Below, in pieces: positions 1 to 6,438 of a stretch of 6,438 bases of DNA. Position numbers and translations under genes: made by a program. The DNA is from an uncultured Flavobacteriales bacterium. GTDB lineage: Bacteria; Bacteroidota; Bacteroidia; Flavobacteriales; Crocinitomicaceae. The DNA lies in the NCBI GenBank assembly GCA_946478775.1, contig CAMLDR010000218.1:1-6438 (forward strand), in the 5' to 3' direction. The number at the start of each line of letters is the position of its first letter. Positions within the stretch are counted from its first letter, which is position 1. Below the pieces are notes generated by a model. That model worked only from the letters and a program-made list of their open reading frames with translations, did no database searches and had not been told where the DNA came from.

Positions 1-312
1 AAGGAAACTGCAAAAGCGCTGACAGAAATGGCCACTAAAGATCCGGATTTCCCGGAAATGAAAATTGTTTTCATGGATGAAGAAACGGAGTTGATTCCTG
101 ACTTTTTTGCCTTTGCCGGAAGAAAATATGCTTTTAGAATACTCGATGTGGGATCATTCTGGACTGTTTTGGGCGGAACAAAAGATACTCCGGGAGTGTT
201 TTACCTGTGGAATGGGAACATCGTGAAAGAATACGATGGTATCAACGAGAAAGCATTTAAGAAAGAGGAATTCAAAAAGATTGTTCAAAAGAAGTGGTCT
301 GAGTTGAAGTAA
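1..312 (+). CDS. C-terminal part of a thioredoxin-fold protein, possibly DoxX family (5' end outside window)
   Basis: The reading frame is open from the first base to a TAA at 310-312, so the gene starts outside the window. An internal ATG at 28 is unlikely to be the true start, because the frame continues upstream of it. About 103 residues are visible. They alternate beta-strand-like and helical stretches: KIVFMDEE, then a helix, then DTPGVFYLWNGNIVKEYDG, then a Lys-rich C-terminal helix. The proline after DT (about residue 64 of the fragment) sits where thioredoxin folds carry their cis-proline, and it is followed by a typical strand-turn-strand. No CxxC is present in this part. In Bacteroidota this kind of tail occurs at the end of DoxX-type membrane proteins, so that is my best guess for the whole protein. 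A free-standing thioredoxin-like protein is the alternative. The coding call is firm; the family is tentative. Confidence 0.7.
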   Translation, partial: KETAKALTEMATKDPDFPEMKIVFMDEETELIPDFFAFAGRKYAFRILDVGSFWTVLGGTKDTPGVFYLWNGNIVKEYDGINEKAFKKEEFKKIVQKKWSELK

Positions 313-337
313 GGAGGATAATTTCCTTTTATCTTCA
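304..337 (+). promoter_or_regulatory. Weak candidate Bacteroidota-type promoter for the aspartic protease gene
   Basis: TATCTTCA at 330-337 matches the Bacteroidota -7 box TAnnTTTG at four of its six defined bases. A TTG at 304-306 lies 23 bases upstream, at the outer limit for the -33 box. If this is used, transcription would begin near 343. The ATG at 337 would then be outside the message, which supports the start at 355. The match is imperfect, and read-through from the upstream gene is equally possible. Confidence 0.25.
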
Positions 338-354
338 TGGTTCAATCTGTCACT

Positions 355-1647
355 ATGAAAATACTTGTTGTTCTCTTGGTTTGTTTCTTAAGCTTCTTTT
401 CGAAAGCTCAAAAAAGTCAATCATTCGATGAAGACAAATTCTACCTGGAATTAGGAACTTTAGCTCAAAAGAAAAACTTTTTTGACGTAAAGGAATTGTT
501 GATAGCCAACAAAACCCGTATGGATAAAGAAGTATACTTTTATTATTGGAGCCTGGTTGAAAATGCATTTTCGAATTTCAAAGCATCCAATGAAGCAATC
601 GAAGCATTTTTGGAAGGAGCAGGCTCATTGAATAATGATTCGCTTTTCAAAGAGATTTTACTGATAAAGCAGTTGAACCTGGTAAATCTGTTTGAGTACA
701 AGGATGCCTTTCTGACCAATCAATACATCAGGGAACATTTCAAACACGTTTCTACTCCGGATGAGCTGGAAGATTTGAACAATACCGGAAAGATCTGGAA
801 AGCATTGGAGAATTCCAACAAGCAGGTAATTCACCATGCGGGAGACGTGAAGATTCAAATGACGCGTGATTTGGCCCAATTGGCAAACATTCCCGTTACC
901 GTTTCCGGAATAACCCAAAATTTCATATTTGATACCGGGGCTAATTTTTCAGTGATCCAACGTTCAGTCGCACTTGAATTGGGATGTGAGATCATTCCGG
1001 TCCAATTTGATGTTTCGGCAGTTACCGGCGCCAAAGTGAAGAGTGATCTGGCAGTTGTCAAGGAGTTGACCATAGGAGATATTACCTGTCAAAATGTAGT
1101 GTTCCTCGTTTTTGATGACAAAGACCTGACTTTCAGTGAGGCGAATTATTCCATCCGGGGGATTATCGGATTTCCCATTATTCGAAGCCTGGATGAAGTT
1201 CATATTACTAAAAAAGACGAATTGATTATTCCGAAAACAGCAGTAGTTTATTCAAAAAGCAATATGCTTCTCAATGGATTTATGCCGGTAGTACAGGTGG
1301 TCCAGGATTCGGATACCTTACAATTTTCCTTTGATACGGGAGCAGTGGAAACATCGCTGAACGGTGCATATTATCAAAAGTATGAGAAGAAAGTCAAAAG
1401 AAAAGGGAAGGAGAGGACACTTAAATCGGGAGGTGCCGGCGGAATAGTCGAATTCGAAGGCTATTTATTGCCCAAAGTAACCCTTTCAGTGGCTTCGTCA
1501 AAAGCAACCTTGAAAAATGTCCAGGTGCGGAAAGAAGCGGTTGGAAAAGTGGACTCAGATTTCGACGGAAATCTCGGTCAGGACTTTATCAAACAATTCG
1601 ATGAAATGATCATCAGCTTCAAGTATTCCGCGATCCAGTTCAAATAG
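355..1647 (+). CDS. Secreted protein with tandem retropepsin-like aspartic protease domains
   Basis: This is a predicted exported aspartic protease of the retropepsin-like superfamily. I place the start at ATG 355, which gives 430 residues. It opens directly with a signal peptide, MKILVVLLVCFLSFFSKA, cleaved before Gln19. The in-frame ATG at 337 would add six residues (MVQSVT) ahead of it. Residues 20 to about 160 are helical and TPR-like without clear repeats. Two beta-rich protease domains follow. The first has FDTGA with the catalytic Asp at 193, and GIIGF at 269-273 as the second conserved loop. The second has FDTGA with Asp at 327, a glycine-rich stretch SGGAGG that could be the flap, and GNLGQDF near 405-411. 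Classical retropepsins are dimers giving one DTG per subunit, so two domains in one chain could form an internal pair. Substrate and localisation (periplasm or outside the cell) are unknown. It lies 42 bases after the preceding gene and converges on the hydrolase gene. Confidence 0.9.
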   Translation: MKILVVLLVCFLSFFSKAQKSQSFDEDKFYLELGTLAQKKNFFDVKELLIANKTRMDKEVYFYYWSLVENAFSNFKASNEAIEAFLEGAGSLNNDSLFKEILLIKQLNLVNLFEYKDAFLTNQYIREHFKHVSTPDELEDLNNTGKIWKALENSNKQVIHHAGDVKIQMTRDLAQLANIPVTVSGITQNFIFDTGANFSVIQRSVALELGCEIIPVQFDVSAVTGAKVKSDLAVVKELTIGDITCQNVVFLVFDDKDLTFSEANYSIRGIIGFPIIRSLDEVHITKKDELIIPKTAVVYSKSNMLLNGFMPVVQVVQDSDTLQFSFDTGAVETSLNGAYYQKYEKKVKRKGKERTLKSGGAGGIVEFEGYLLPKVTLSVASSKATLKNVQVRKEAVGKVDSDFDGNLGQDFIKQFDEMIISFKYSAIQFK

Positions 1648-1698
1648 ACTTCGCTCAGTCTACTTGAATAGTAAGAGAAAAGGTGGCTGAGCGAAGTC
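1647..1698. terminator. Perfect 12-bp inverted repeat between convergent genes; likely bidirectional terminator
   Basis: GACTTCGCTCAG (1647-1658) is the exact reverse complement of CTGAGCGAAGTC (1687-1698). One wobble and one further pair (1659-1660 with 1685-1686) extend the stem to 14 pairs, leaving a 24-base loop. The left arm begins on the last base of the protease stop codon, and the right arm ends 8 bases before the hydrolase stop codon. For rightward transcription the stem is followed by CC and a TTTT run at 1701-1704. For leftward transcription the T-tract is poor. The position between two converging genes supports termination. The long loop and weak T-tracts make a repeat-element origin equally plausible. 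Confidence 0.6.
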
Positions 1699-1706
1699 CC
1701 TTTTCA

Positions 1707-2492
1707 TTAGTTGCTTCCAGCTCCAGATACAGCTTTCTTTTCTGTCGGTTTTTCCTGGATAACGATCGTTTCTCTTTTCTTCGGAGCGGTAACCATGACA
1801 ACTTCTCCGGCTGCAGTACGCACCTGTGCAAACAACCAGTCATACATTTCATCGGCGCGGAAGATCCGTTCCAATGCTCCGTGATTTGCACCCGGAATCT
1901 CCGTATAGATCAAATTTTTTCCGTTGTTGCAATTTTTGATTGCCGTAACCATTTCCCGCGAATAACGAACAGGAACTGCTTCGTCCCGGTTACCGTGCTG
2001 AATCCACATAGGAATACTCGCCATATTACAGGCGTCTTTTGGATTTCCTCCCCCGCAAAGCGCTACGGCAGCGGTGATCTTATTGGCATATTTTCCTGCA
2101 AAATGCATCGTTCCGTAACCGCCGAGGCTCATCCCGCAAACATATACGCGGTTGGTATCCGTTTTATAGAGTTTTTGAACGTATTCCAAAACTTCCAGCA
2201 CTTTGTCCGGGTTCCATGATCCGTTTGCAACTTGCGGAGCGATCACAATAGCAGGAACTTTTCTGCCCTTTTCAATTTCATGAATGACTCCGTATTTTTT
2301 TACGCGGGTCAAATCCGTGCCGCTTAAACTCTTTCCATGAAGGAATATCAAAATAGGAGGGTTGTTGTTCAAAGTAGCCGAATCCGGAAGGTTCAGCCAA
2401 AAATTGTAGAAGGTCTTTCCTCTCACAGCACTCAATTGCGCAAAAGACTGAAGACCGGCAAATAGACAAATTACAAGAAGAATGTTTTTCAT
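1707..2492 (-). CDS. Secreted serine alpha/beta-hydrolase (esterase / prolyl oligopeptidase-like)
   Basis: This is a 261-residue predicted hydrolase of ester or peptide bonds, probably acting in the periplasm or outside the cell. The signal peptide is MKNILLVICLFAGLQSFA, cut before Gln19. The alpha/beta-hydrolase signatures occur in the expected order. They are the oxyanion-hole strand ILIFLHGKSLSG (about 47-58), the nucleophile elbow GMSLGG with Ser122, HGNRDEAVP with candidate acid Asp170, and GANHGAL with candidate base His204. The fold resembles polyhydroxybutyrate-depolymerase, dienelactone-hydrolase and phospholipase/carboxylesterase relatives; the sequence alone does not settle the substrate. 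After the fold ends near residue 225 there is a charged tail of about 35 residues rich in Val, Lys and Glu, of unknown role. It does not look like a type IX secretion sorting domain. Cysteines at 119, 146, 155 and 188 could form disulfides. The gene stands alone, separated from the upstream TPR gene by a terminator, so it probably has its own promoter. Confidence 0.9.
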   Translation of the reverse strand: MKNILLVICLFAGLQSFAQLSAVRGKTFYNFWLNLPDSATLNNNPPILIFLHGKSLSGTDLTRVKKYGVIHEIEKGRKVPAIVIAPQVANGSWNPDKVLEVLEYVQKLYKTDTNRVYVCGMSLGGYGTMHFAGKYANKITAAVALCGGGNPKDACNMASIPMWIQHGNRDEAVPVRYSREMVTAIKNCNNGKNLIYTEIPGANHGALERIFRADEMYDWLFAQVRTAAGEVVMVTAPKKRETIVIQEKPTEKKAVSGAGSN

Positions 2493-2510
2493 ACCATTTT
2501 ATTGGGATGG

Positions 2511-2518
2511 CTAAGATA
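2511..2518 (-). promoter_or_regulatory. Weak candidate -7 box for the hydrolase gene
   Basis: Read leftwards, this is TATCTTAG, one mismatch from the Bacteroidota -7 consensus TAnnTTTG. It lies 18 bases upstream of the hydrolase ATG. No convincing TTG -33 element lies 17-23 bases further upstream. A TATATAAT stretch at 2523-2530 is also present but is not the usual sigma signature in this phylum. The gene needs a promoter in this gap because a terminator precedes it. Confidence 0.3.
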
Positions 2519-2601
2519 GGGATTATATACTAAACGGGATTTTAAATTTTGGTTACCAATCGGGGAAAGGCCATCTGAAAAAATAGATCCCAGGGTAATG
2601 G

Positions 2602-2640
2602 TTCGCTTCCCGATAATCATCGGGATGGCAAATTTGCGAA
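2602..2640. repeat. Nested hairpin with an adjoining 10-bp palindrome, function unknown
   Basis: TCCCGAT (2608-2614) pairs with ATCGGGA (2619-2625) around the 4-base loop AATC. An outer pair of arms, TTCGC (2602-2606) and GCGAA (2636-2640), encloses it. The perfect palindrome GCAAATTTGC occupies 2628-2637 and overlaps the outer right arm. There is no T-tract on either side, so it is not a standard terminator. It lies 110-150 bases upstream of the hydrolase start, between that gene and the terminator of the TPR gene. It could be a dispersed palindromic repeat, an operator, or the folded part of a long leader. Confidence 0.4.
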
Positions 2641-2655
2641 ATAGCGAGCAGAATT

Positions 2656-2689
2656 AAAAAAGGCTCCTGTCAAATCGACAAGAGCCTTT
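2656..2689 (-). terminator. Rho-independent terminator of the TPR gene (and gyrA)
   Basis: Read leftwards, the sequence gives AAAGGCTC, a mismatch, TGTC, a 5-base loop, GACA, then GAGCCTTT. The stem is 2659-2666 with 2682-2689, a C-A mismatch, and 2668-2671 with 2677-2680, making 12 pairs in all. It runs into six T residues (A-run 2656-2661 on the given strand). It starts 23 bases after the TPR stop codon. Stem, loop and T-tract all fit an intrinsic terminator. Confidence 0.9.
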
Positions 2690-2712
2690 AAATACCATTT
2701 CGGAACAATGAC

Positions 2713-3822
2713 TTATTGCTTTGCAGCGTCAAGCATTTGTTTGTATTTAGCTTCTTTTTCGGTGTTTTTAAGAGCTCTTGCAATTTTGACCAAGCTGTTT
2801 AGAACATCCACATCTTTTGGTGATGTTGCAATGTATTTTTCCAGTGGCTCCATTGCAAAACCATAAAATTCCAAGCTTTTCGCAAGTAGTTCATCCGATT
2901 CTTTTTTAGCATTGGGAGGTAAATTGCTTGCTTTTTGACGCAATTCCAATCCTTTTCCGGAGAAATAACTCCCCAAATTGTAGTAAGCATCCCCATAATT
3001 CGGATCGATTTCAACCGCTTTGTTCAGGTTTTCCAACACTGTTTTGTCGTCATTCATTTCCATTGCAATCGTTCCCAAAGCAAAATATAAATGCTTGTCT
3101 TTTGGAGATTTTGCAATTGCCTGCTTCAGGAATTCAACGGCCTTATCATTTTGTCCGGCTTTGATGTAAGCCATTGCCGTTGAACGGTAAATCTCATTTG
3201 GCTTGTATCCCATATCAGCACATCGCTTGTAGTATTCTGCCGCCTGAACCCAATTGCTATCCAATTCAGATGACAAACCCTGGTAATAAATGTAAATGGT
3301 ATCAACTTTATTCAATATTGAATTATAATCATTGATAACGCCAAAAGCTTTTTCAGACTCTTTGTATTTCTTAGCTTCATAAGCAGCAGATCCAATTGGA
3401 TGCAAAGTTTGCTTGATGACATTTACACTGTTTTCAATGTCTGAATCATACTTATTGGAAAGATCATATGCCTCTTTATAAGCTTTGATAGAAACCTCCT
3501 TTGCATTTTCCGGCACATTTTTGTTGAATTCGGCATCTCCGAGCATTTTCAAAAAAAGCATATTCGTGTAGATTTCACCTTTTAAGAATAGTGTTTTCGG
3601 ACTTTTTTCCGTTTCCGGATTGGAAGCTGCAATGTCAACAGATTCTTTTGCTTTGATTAACTGCTTTTTAGCTTCTTCCATGTTCCCGCTCTGCTGAGCT
3701 CTCTCAAATGCCTGGAGTGCCAAAGCAGCATCGGTCTCTACCTTTTTTTGAGCAAAAGAAAACGAGGAAATCAGTAAGATTCCAGCTAGTAAAGCACCTT
3801 TAGTTATGTTCAAATAATTCAT
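2713..3822 (-). CDS. Secreted tetratricopeptide-repeat (TPR) protein encoded downstream of gyrA
   Basis: This is a 369-residue protein with no recognisable catalytic motif. A signal peptide covers residues 1-24 (hydrophobic ALLAGILLISSFSFA, cleaved before Gln25), so it should act in the periplasm or at the envelope. The rest is almost wholly helical. The clearest TPR units are about 211-240 (IYRSTAMAYIKAGQNDKAVE...) and 245-274 (LYFALGTIAM...KAVEIDP), with a third starting at 279 (AYYNLGSYFSGKG). Degenerate helix pairs occur at about 30-60, 75-120, 143-165 and 176-205. A Lys-rich insert near 295-312 interrupts the third unit. TPR arrays bind other proteins, so a scaffold role is likely, but the partner is unknown. 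The gene follows gyrA after 82 bases with no terminator between, and a strong terminator follows its stop codon, which suggests a gyrA-TPR transcription unit. No link to gyrase function is implied, since the protein is exported and gyrase is cytoplasmic. Confidence 0.9.
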   Translation of the reverse strand: MNYLNITKGALLAGILLISSFSFAQKKVETDAALALQAFERAQQSGNMEEAKKQLIKAKESVDIAASNPETEKSPKTLFLKGEIYTNMLFLKMLGDAEFNKNVPENAKEVSIKAYKEAYDLSNKYDSDIENSVNVIKQTLHPIGSAAYEAKKYKESEKAFGVINDYNSILNKVDTIYIYYQGLSSELDSNWVQAAEYYKRCADMGYKPNEIYRSTAMAYIKAGQNDKAVEFLKQAIAKSPKDKHLYFALGTIAMEMNDDKTVLENLNKAVEIDPNYGDAYYNLGSYFSGKGLELRQKASNLPPNAKKESDELLAKSLEFYGFAMEPLEKYIATSPKDVDVLNSLVKIARALKNTEKEAKYKQMLDAAKQ

Positions 3823-3904
3823 AATTTATTTTTTACTGTGATTTTGTTTCCAACTTTTATGCCATTCTTGACTTTAAAGATGCAAACCTTAATCATTTTC
3901 CATA

Positions 3905-6438
3905 TTATTCTTCCGAATTTGTTTCGTTTGTTTCGTCAGTAGATTCTTCTGATGTGTCATCTAACGGTTTTTCAATGATTGTTCCGTCTTCATCATATTC
4001 AGCTTCGTCTTCATCCGAACGTGGAACTCTTGCAACTGCTGCAATTGCTGCCGATCCTTTTAAGTTGATCAAGCGAACACCTTGTGCAGCACGTCCCATT
4101 ACGCGGATACCGTCAATATGCATACGAATTGTTACACCTGCTTTGGTGATGATCATCAAATCGTCTTCGTCAGCAACTGTTTTGATTGCTAGAAGCGGAC
4201 CTGTTTTATCAGTGATGTTGATCGTTTTAACACCTTTTCCACCACGGTTGGTAATGCGGTAAACCGGTTCACCATCTTCCGGATCATCCAGGAATGAGCG
4301 TTTCCCGTAACCTTTTTCAGAAACAACCATGATCGTCTCGGCCTTGTCTTTCACACAGATCATACCAACTACTTCATCTTTATCACTTTGAAGAGTTACA
4401 GCACGCACACCGGAAGCATTTCTTCCCATTGGGCGAACTTTTTCCTCGTTGAAACGAATTGCACGACCTGCTTTTGTTGCAAGGACCATTTCATTTGTTC
4501 CATCCGTCAATCTTGCTTCAAGTAACTCGTCATTCTCACGAATAGTAATCGCATTGATACCATTTGCTCTTGGACGGGAATATGCTTCCAATGATGTTTT
4601 CTTGATAATCCCTTGTTTGGTACACATCACAATGAAATTGTTCTCCACGTATTCTTTGTCCGTCAGGTCTTTGACTTTCACATACGCTTTGATCTTATCA
4701 TCCTGCTCAATATTCAACAAGTTTTGAATAGCTCGTCCTTTTGCTGTTTTGTTTCCTTCCGGAACCTCAAATACACGCATCCAGAAACAACGCCCTTTCT
4801 CCGTAAAGATTAATAAGTAGTTGTGATTGGTTGCAACGAACAAATGCTCCAGGAAGTCTTTGTCACGAGTGGTAGAACCTTTCGATCCCATTCCACCGCG
4901 GCTTTGTACCTTGAATTCGTCCAGGTTTGTACGTTTGATATATCCGGCATGGGAAATCGTAATGACCACTTCTTCATCCGGGATCAAATCCTCGATCTTC
5001 ATTTCCGAAGCAGAGTATTCGATTCTCGAACGACGTGCATCTCCATATTTCGTGCGAACATCATTTAATTCGTCTTTGATAATTTGCATTCTGCGTTCTT
5101 CACGTGCCAAAATGTCTTTCATATCAGCAATAAATGCCATCAAATCTGCGTATTCAGCACGTAACTTGTCTTGTTCCAGTCCTGTCAATTGACGCAGACG
5201 CATTTCTACAATGGCACGGGATTGAATGTCTGACAATGCAAAACGTTCCATCAAACGCTCACGCGCTTCTTCCGGGGCTTTTGATGAGCGGATAATTGCA
5301 ATTACTTCATCAATATTATCTGAAGCAATGATCAATCCCTCTAAGATATGTGCACGCTCTTCCGCCTTGCGCAATTCATACTTCGTTCTGCGAATAACTA
5401 CTTCATGTCTGAATTTCACGAATTCAGCGATCATTTCTCTTAAGTTCAGCTGGCGTGGTCTTCCATCAACCAAACAAATGTTGTTGATTGAAAAGGAACC
5501 TTGCAGAGCAGTATACTTATATAGTTTATTTAAAACGACATTTGGAATAGCATCACGCTTCAATTCAAAAACGATACGCATGCCGTTTCTGTCAGATTCG
5601 TCACGAATGTCAGAAATACCCTCAATTTTTTTGTCATTTACCAGTTCAGCAGTTTTCTTGATCATTTCTGCTTTATTGACCTGGTATGGAATTTCCGTAA
5701 CAATGATTTGTTCTCTTCCTCCGGACTCCTCAATTTCGGCTTTTCCACGAATAACCACGCGACCACGACCTGTCAATAATGCTTCACGAGCTCCGTCAAC
5801 ACCATAAATAATACCTCCTGTTGGAAAATCAGGAGCTTTTACATGATGTAACAGCTCTTCATCTTCCAGGTCATTATTATCTACGTATGCAATAATGGCA
5901 TCAACGACTTCCCCTAAATTATGAGGTGCCATGTTTGTTGCCATACCAACGGCAATACCACTCGACCCATTTATTAATAAATTGGGAATCTTAGACGGTA
6001 ATACGGTTGGTTCCTCTAATGAGTCATCAAAGTTTGGTTGGAAATCAACCGTTTCTTTGTCCAAATCATCCAGCATCTCTTCTGCGATCTTGCGCAAACG
6101 TGCTTCGGTATAACGCATTGCAGCAGGACTATCGCCATCCACTGAACCAAAGTTTCCTTGTCCGTCTACCAAGGGGTAACGTAAGGACCAGGATTGTGCC
6201 ATACGGACCATGGTGTCATAAACGGAACTGTCACCATGCGGGTGATACTTTCCGAGTACTTCTCCGACAATACGAGCTGACTTTTTATGCGGTCGGTTGG
6301 AATAAACTCCCAAATCCTGCATACCATATAATACACGGCGGTGTACCGGTTTAAACCCGTCACGTACATCCGGAAGTGCACGAGATACAATCACTGACAT
6401 CGAATAATCGATGTACGCCGATTTCATTTCATCTTCGA
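3905..6438 (-). CDS. gyrA: DNA gyrase subunit A (5' end outside window)
   Basis: GyrA is the DNA-cleaving subunit of gyrase (GyrA2GyrB2), which introduces negative supercoils using ATP. The frame runs off the right edge. Visible residues read [15 protein letters not shown], so the ATG at 6425-6427 is internal, equivalent to about residue 17 in E. coli. Counting from that Met as residue 1 (840 residues visible), the catalytic Tyr is 106 in AAMRYTEAR, next to Arg105 (E. coli Tyr122 and Arg121). The DNA-bending Ile is 158 (E. coli Ile174). The quinolone-determining positions are Ser67 and Asp71 (E. coli Ser83 and Asp87). The breakage-reunion domain, tower and coiled coil extend to about 480. The C-terminal beta-pinwheel runs from about 485 to 800, with the GyrA box QSRGGMG at 508-514. 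An acidic tail occupies 804-840. The complete pinwheel with a GyrA box favours GyrA over ParC. Only the extreme N-terminus and the promoter are missing. Confidence 0.98.
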   Translation of the reverse strand, partial: EDEMKSAYIDYSMSVIVSRALPDVRDGFKPVHRRVLYGMQDLGVYSNRPHKKSARIVGEVLGKYHPHGDSSVYDTMVRMAQSWSLRYPLVDGQGNFGSVDGDSPAAMRYTEARLRKIAEEMLDDLDKETVDFQPNFDDSLEEPTVLPSKIPNLLINGSSGIAVGMATNMAPHNLGEVVDAIIAYVDNNDLEDEELLHHVKAPDFPTGGIIYGVDGAREALLTGRGRVVIRGKAEIEESGGREQIIVTEIPYQVNKAEMIKKTAELVNDKKIEGISDIRDESDRNGMRIVFELKRDAIPNVVLNKLYKYTALQGSFSINNICLVDGRPRQLNLREMIAEFVKFRHEVVIRRTKYELRKAEERAHILEGLIIASDNIDEVIAIIRSSKAPEEARERLMERFALSDIQSRAIVEMRLRQLTGLEQDKLRAEYADLMAFIADMKDILAREERRMQIIKDELNDVRTKYGDARRSRIEYSASEMKIEDLIPDEEVVITISHAGYIKRTNLDEFKVQSRGGMGSKGSTTRDKDFLEHLFVATNHNYLLIFTEKGRCFWMRVFEVPEGNKTAKGRAIQNLLNIEQDDKIKAYVKVKDLTDKEYVENNFIVMCTKQGIIKKTSLEAYSRPRANGINAITIRENDELLEARLTDGTNEMVLATKAGRAIRFNEEKVRPMGRNASGVRAVTLQSDKDEVVGMICVKDKAETIMVVSEKGYGKRSFLDDPEDGEPVYRITNRGGKGVKTINITDKTGPLLAIKTVADEDDLMIITKAGVTIRMHIDGIRVMGRAAQGVRLINLKGSAAIAAVARVPRSDEDEAEYDEDGTIIEKPLDDTSEESTDETNETNSEE

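Noticed and set aside
306..336. Hairpin AAGGA/TCCTT (311-315 with 324-328) plus GAAG/CTTC, followed by TTTT, after the first gene
   Set aside because: The stem is short, AT-rich and interrupted by unequal loops, so it is too weak to call a terminator.
337..354. Upstream ATG at 337 as the start of the aspartic protease
   Set aside because: It would put MVQSVT before a complete signal peptide that starts at 355. The AGGAGG at 312-317 is 19 bases away, too far to act as its ribosome binding site. It remains possible.
1683..2219. Open frame of 178 codons on the + strand opposite the hydrolase gene
   Set aside because: It lies wholly inside the hydrolase frame, whose product has a signal peptide and full catalytic motifs. 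The antisense translation is Cys/Phe/Arg-rich with no recognisable domain.
3850..3886. Possible promoter for the TPR gene: TTTG (3883-3886) with TAAAAGTTG (3851-3859), read leftwards
   Set aside because: The downstream box fits TAnnTTTG poorly. The 23-base spacing is at the limit, so chance cannot be excluded in such AT-rich DNA.
5226..5807. Open frame of 193 codons on the + strand inside gyrA
   Set aside because: It is a shadow of the highly conserved gyrA frame. Its Ser/Arg/Ile-rich composition is typical of antisense frames.
1..6438. Mobile elements, CRISPR arrays, phage genes, toxin-antitoxin pairs, tRNA or rRNA genes
   Set aside because: No transposase or integrase motifs, no spaced direct repeats and no tRNA-like cloverleaf were seen. 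Nearly all the sequence is covered by five ordinary genes.

Overview
The window looks like ordinary chromosomal DNA from a member of the Bacteroidota, most likely the Flavobacteriales. The pointers are the protein style (secreted proteins whose signal peptides end in ...A|Q), the GyrA sequence with its box reading QSRGGMG, AT-rich spacers, a general lack of Shine-Dalgarno sites at start codons, and possible TAnnTTTG-type promoter boxes. The placement rests on recall of family features, not on a database search.

Layout. On the left, two genes read rightwards: the 3' end of a gene for a thioredoxin-fold protein (1-312, possibly the tail of a DoxX-family membrane protein), then a secreted protein with two retropepsin-like aspartic protease domains (355-1647). 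On the right, three genes read leftwards: gyrA (3905 to beyond the right edge), a secreted TPR protein (2713-3822), and a secreted serine alpha/beta-hydrolase (1707-2492). The two blocks converge at about 1650-1700. A perfect 12-bp inverted repeat there can fold on both strands and probably works as a shared terminator. It also resembles a dispersed repeat word seen in this phylum. A clear rho-independent terminator (2656-2689) ends the gyrA-TPR unit. The 220-base gap between the TPR and hydrolase genes (2493-2712) also holds a nested hairpin and two short palindromes with no assigned role.

How the genes relate. GyrA is the DNA-cleaving subunit of DNA gyrase. The TPR gene lies 82 bases downstream with no terminator in between, so the two may be co-transcribed. 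The hydrolase and the aspartic protease both look exported, but nothing links them into one pathway. I saw no mobile element, CRISPR array, phage gene, RNA gene or toxin-antitoxin pair, and no convincing new biological system. The points most worth a second look are the tandem retropepsin architecture, the convergent repeat with its two competing folds, and the nested hairpin upstream of the hydrolase.
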